This document shows, piece after piece, positions 3,898 through 6,321 of a stretch of 6,321 bases of DNA. Made by a program: the position numbers and the translations under genes. This stretch comes from Brevundimonas vancanneytii (GTDB lineage: Bacteria > Pseudomonadota > Alphaproteobacteria > Caulobacterales > Caulobacteraceae). Each line of letters begins with the position of its first letter. The first letter of the stretch is position 1. The notes below the pieces were generated by a model. The model saw nothing but the letters and a program-made list of their open reading frames with translations, was not told the origin of the DNA and did not search any database. The stretch is from positions 1-6,321 of the forward strand of contig CAMCIP010000134.1 of assembly GCA_945874855.1 (NCBI GenBank), given 5' to 3'.

Positions 3898-6321
3898 CTA
3901 CAAGGTCCGCTTGATCTCTTCGACCGTGAAGCACTCGATGAAGTCGCCTTCCTTGATGTCGTGGAAGCCCTGGAAATGCATGCCGCATTCCTGGCCTGAC
4001 GGCACCTCGTTGACCTCGTCCTTGAACCGCTTGAGCGTGGCCAGGGTGCCCAGCTCCAGCACCACCACATCGTTGCGGATGATGCGGACCTTGGCCCCCT
4101 TGCGCACGACGCCCTCGGACACCCGGCAGCCGGCGATCTTGCCGGTCTTGGAGATGTCGAAGACCTGCAGCACCTGGGCGTTGCCCAGGAAGGTCTCGCG
4201 CTGGATCGGCGCCAGCATGCCCGAAAGCACGCCTTTGATGTCGTCCAGCAGGTCGTAGATGATGGAATAGTAGCGGATCTCCACGCCCTCGCGCTCGGCA
4301 AGGTCACGGGCCTGTTTCGAGGCGCGGACGTTGAAGCCGAGGATGGGGGCCCCGGCCGACTTGGCCAGGTTGACGTCGCTCTCGGTGATGCCGCCGGCGC
4401 CCTGCATGACGACGCGGGCGCGGACCTCCTCATTGCCCATCTTCTCCAGGGACGAGGCGATGGCCTCGCCGGAGCCCTGGACGTCGGACTTGATGAGGAC
4501 CGGCAGCTCCGAGATCTTCTTGGCGCCCATGCGCGACATCATGTCGGCCAGGGACACAGCGCCACCGGACACCTGCGACTTCTCGCGGCGCGAGCGTTCG
4601 CGGAACTCGGTCAGTTCGCGGGCGCGGGCCTCGCTCTCGACCACGGCGAAGACGTCGCCGGGCGAGGGCGCCTCGTCCAGACCCAGCACCTCGACCGGCA
4701 CCGAGGGCCCGGCTTCGGTCAGCTGGGCGTTGCGCTCGTCCAGCAGGGCGCGGACCTTGCCCCAGGCGGAGCCGGCCACGACGATGTCGCCGCGCTTCAG
4801 GGTGCCGCGCTTGACCAGCACGGTCGCCACAGGGCCGCGGCCCTTGTCCAGCTTGGCCTCGATGACCACGCCCTCGGCCGACCGGTCGGGATTGGCCCGC
4901 AGGTCCATGACCTCGGCCTGCACCAGGATCGCCTCCAGCAGGCCGTCGAGGTTGGTCTTGGCCTTGGCCGAGACCTCGACGATCTGGGTGTCGCCGCCCA
5001 GGGACTCGCCGATGATCTCGTACTGCAGGAGCTCGTTGACGACCTTCTGCGGATTGGCGTCCGGCTTGTCGATCTTGTTGACCGCCACGATGATCGGGGC
5101 CCCGGCCGCCTTGGCGTGCTGGATGCTCTCGATCGTCTGCGGCATGACCCCGTCGTCGGCCGCCACCACCAGGATGACGATGTCGGTGACGTTGGCCCCG
5201 CGCGTCCGCATGGCCGAAAAGGCCGCATGGCCCGGGGTGTCGAGGAAGGTGACCGCCTCGCCGCCGGCCAGCCGCACCTGATAGGCGCCGATGTGCTGGG
5301 TGATGCCGCCGGCCTCGCCGCCCGCCACATCGGTGGTGCGAAGGGCGTCCAGCAGGCTGGTCTTGCCATGGTCGACGTGACCCATGATGGCCACGACCGG
5401 CGCGCGGCCCTGGGTCGCATCCTCGTCGTCGGCGGCGGCCAGGAAGCCGATTTCGACGTCGGCCTCGGACACGCGACGCACGCTCATGCCGAACTCGTCG
5501 GCCACCAGTTCGGCGGTGTCGGAATCGATGATGTCGTTGATCTTCATCATCAGGCCCTGACGCATCAGGAATTTGATGATGTCGACGCCGCGCACGGCCA
5601 TCCGGTTCGACAGTTCCTGGACGGTGATGACGTCAGGAATGACGACCTCGCGCGGCCGGTTGGGGGTGTCGGTGGAGCCGCCCTTGCGCTTTTCCTTCTC
5701 GCGCTCCCGGGCGCGGCGGACCGAGGCGAGCGAGCGCATCCGCTCGGCGGCATCCTCATCTCCGCCGGCGACGGCCTGGATGGTCAGACGGCCTTCGCGA
5801 CGCTTGGGCTCGCCGCGCGTGCGGCTGACGGCCTTGCCGGGGCCGGCGTCGTTGAAACGCTTGTCGCGATCGTCCTCCGGCTTGGCGGGACGGCTGAAGC
5901 CGGCGCCCGGCGCGCGGCTGGGACGCGCGACCTCGGGCTGCGACGGCGGCGCGGCAGGACCGCGACCGGCCCCGGGCCCCGGACGAGGGCCTCCCGGACG
6001 GGCACCGCCGGGCGCGGGGCGCGGGCTGGCGGCGGAATAGCGGACCGGCTCGCTGGCCGGACGCGGACGGTCGCCGGTGCGGGCGGGTGCGCCGGCGCGG
6101 GGCGCGGCCGAACGTTCCGAATAGTTGCGTTCGCCGCCGCCCATGGCCTGTTCGCGCGCCGAGCGGCCGCCGAAGCTGGGGCGCTCCGGCGCGGGCCGGG
6201 TCGGGGCCCCGGGCTTGGGCGCCCGCTGGCCGAAATTGACGCTGGGCCGTGCCGGGGCAGGCGCGGGCCGCGGCGCTTCGGGCGCCGGAGCCTCGACCGG
6301 AGCCGGAGCCGGAGCGGGGGT
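3898..6321 (-). CDS. infB: Translation initiation factor IF-2 (5' end beyond the window)
   Basis: IF-2 is the cytoplasmic GTPase that places fMet-tRNA on the 30S subunit and promotes 50S joining. The frame is open to the window edge, so the true start is not visible; about 807 residues are present. Counting from the Met at 6144, an IF2_N-type domain lies at about 172-220. The G domain follows: G1 GHVDHGKT (255-262), G2 region GGITQHIG (279-286), G3 DTPGH (302-306), G4 NKID (356-359), G5 SAK (392-394). A domain-2-like barrel starts near 422 (GVVIEAKLDKGRGPVATV). Domain 3 spans roughly 530-635, and the C-terminal fMet-tRNA-binding barrel ends the protein (SGQECGMHFQGFHDIKEGDF, 716-735). The first ~160 visible residues are Pro/Ala/Gly/Arg-rich and probably disordered, as in the long IF-2 proteins of alphaproteobacteria. 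The stop is TAG at 3900-3898. No catalytic motif is missing. nusA normally lies upstream. Confidence 0.98.
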   Translation of the reverse strand, partial: TPAPAPAPVEAPAPEAPRPAPAPARPSVNFGQRAPKPGAPTRPAPERPSFGGRSAREQAMGGGERNYSERSAAPRAGAPARTGDRPRPASEPVRYSAASPRPAPGGARPGGPRPGPGAGRGPAAPPSQPEVARPSRAPGAGFSRPAKPEDDRDKRFNDAGPGKAVSRTRGEPKRREGRLTIQAVAGGDEDAAERMRSLASVRRAREREKEKRKGGSTDTPNRPREVVIPDVITVQELSNRMAVRGVDIIKFLMRQGLMMKINDIIDSDTAELVADEFGMSVRRVSEADVEIGFLAAADDEDATQGRAPVVAIMGHVDHGKTSLLDALRTTDVAGGEAGGITQHIGAYQVRLAGGEAVTFLDTPGHAAFSAMRTRGANVTDIVILVVAADDGVMPQTIESIQHAKAAGAPIIVAVNKIDKPDANPQKVVNELLQYEIIGESLGGDTQIVEVSAKAKTNLDGLLEAILVQAEVMDLRANPDRSAEGVVIEAKLDKGRGPVATVLVKRGTLKRGDIVVAGSAWGKVRALLDERNAQLTEAGPSVPVEVLGLDEAPSPGDVFAVVESEARARELTEFRERSRREKSQVSGGAVSLADMMSRMGAKKISELPVLIKSDVQGSGEAIASSLEKMGNEEVRARVVMQGAGGITESDVNLAKSAGAPILGFNVRASKQARDLAEREGVEIRYYSIIYDLLDDIKGVLSGMLAPIQRETFLGNAQVLQVFDISKTGKIAGCRVSEGVVRKGAKVRIIRNDVVVLELGTLATLKRFKDEVNEVPSGQECGMHFQGFHDIKEGDFIECFTVEEIKRTL

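Noticed and set aside
4331..5281. Plus-strand open frame (316 codons) opposite infB
   Set aside because: It lies entirely antisense to the highly conserved IF-2 GTPase and its Ser/Arg-rich product has no domain.
6142..6144. The ATG at 6144 as the infB start or an internal IF-2 start
   Set aside because: The frame continues upstream with the same Pro/Ala-rich IF-2 tail to the window edge, and no good Shine-Dalgarno sequence precedes this codon.

Overview
The window is a gene-dense, GC-rich stretch in which every gene I can support lies on the minus strand. It is the 3' part of the conserved alphaproteobacterial translation cluster (nusA-)infB-rbfA-truB-rpsO(-pnp). The very high GC, the IF-2 and TruB sequences and the gene order point to an alphaproteobacterium, most likely Caulobacterales of the Brevundimonas/Caulobacter kind. 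That placement is an inference from recognition, not from a search.

Layout in transcription order, from high to low coordinates. infB (6321-3898) is open at the window edge, so its start is missing. A 126-nt gap follows, holding a 40-nt structured repeat and a perfect 11-bp inverted repeat. Three genes then separate infB from rbfA: a small secreted protein (3771-3277), a membrane-anchored or secreted protein (3195-2635), and a DUF2459-type membrane-anchored protein (2638-1931) that overlaps its upstream neighbour by ATGA. Next come rbfA (1871-1428), truB (1431-499, GTG start, GTGA overlap with rbfA) and rpsO (408-139) after a 90-nt leader. A GC-rich hairpin with a short U-run follows rpsO, and the last 138 bases hold no gene. 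pnp, the usual next gene, does not begin inside the window. No gene-free stretch exceeds 300 bases.

Four genes serve translation: IF-2 drives initiation, RbfA and TruB act in 30S and tRNA maturation, and S15 is a primary 16S rRNA binder. The three intervening genes look like cell-envelope proteins with no evident link to translation and appear to be an insertion into an ancient operon.

The observation most worth following up is an imperfect 40-nt repeat (35/40 identical) present in opposite orientations just after infB and inside the rpsO leader. Two of its five differences compensate each other across a predicted stem, which suggests a dispersed, structure-conserved intergenic element. Beyond this I see no defence system, mobile-element gene, CRISPR array or tRNA. 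Most of the window is ordinary housekeeping sequence.
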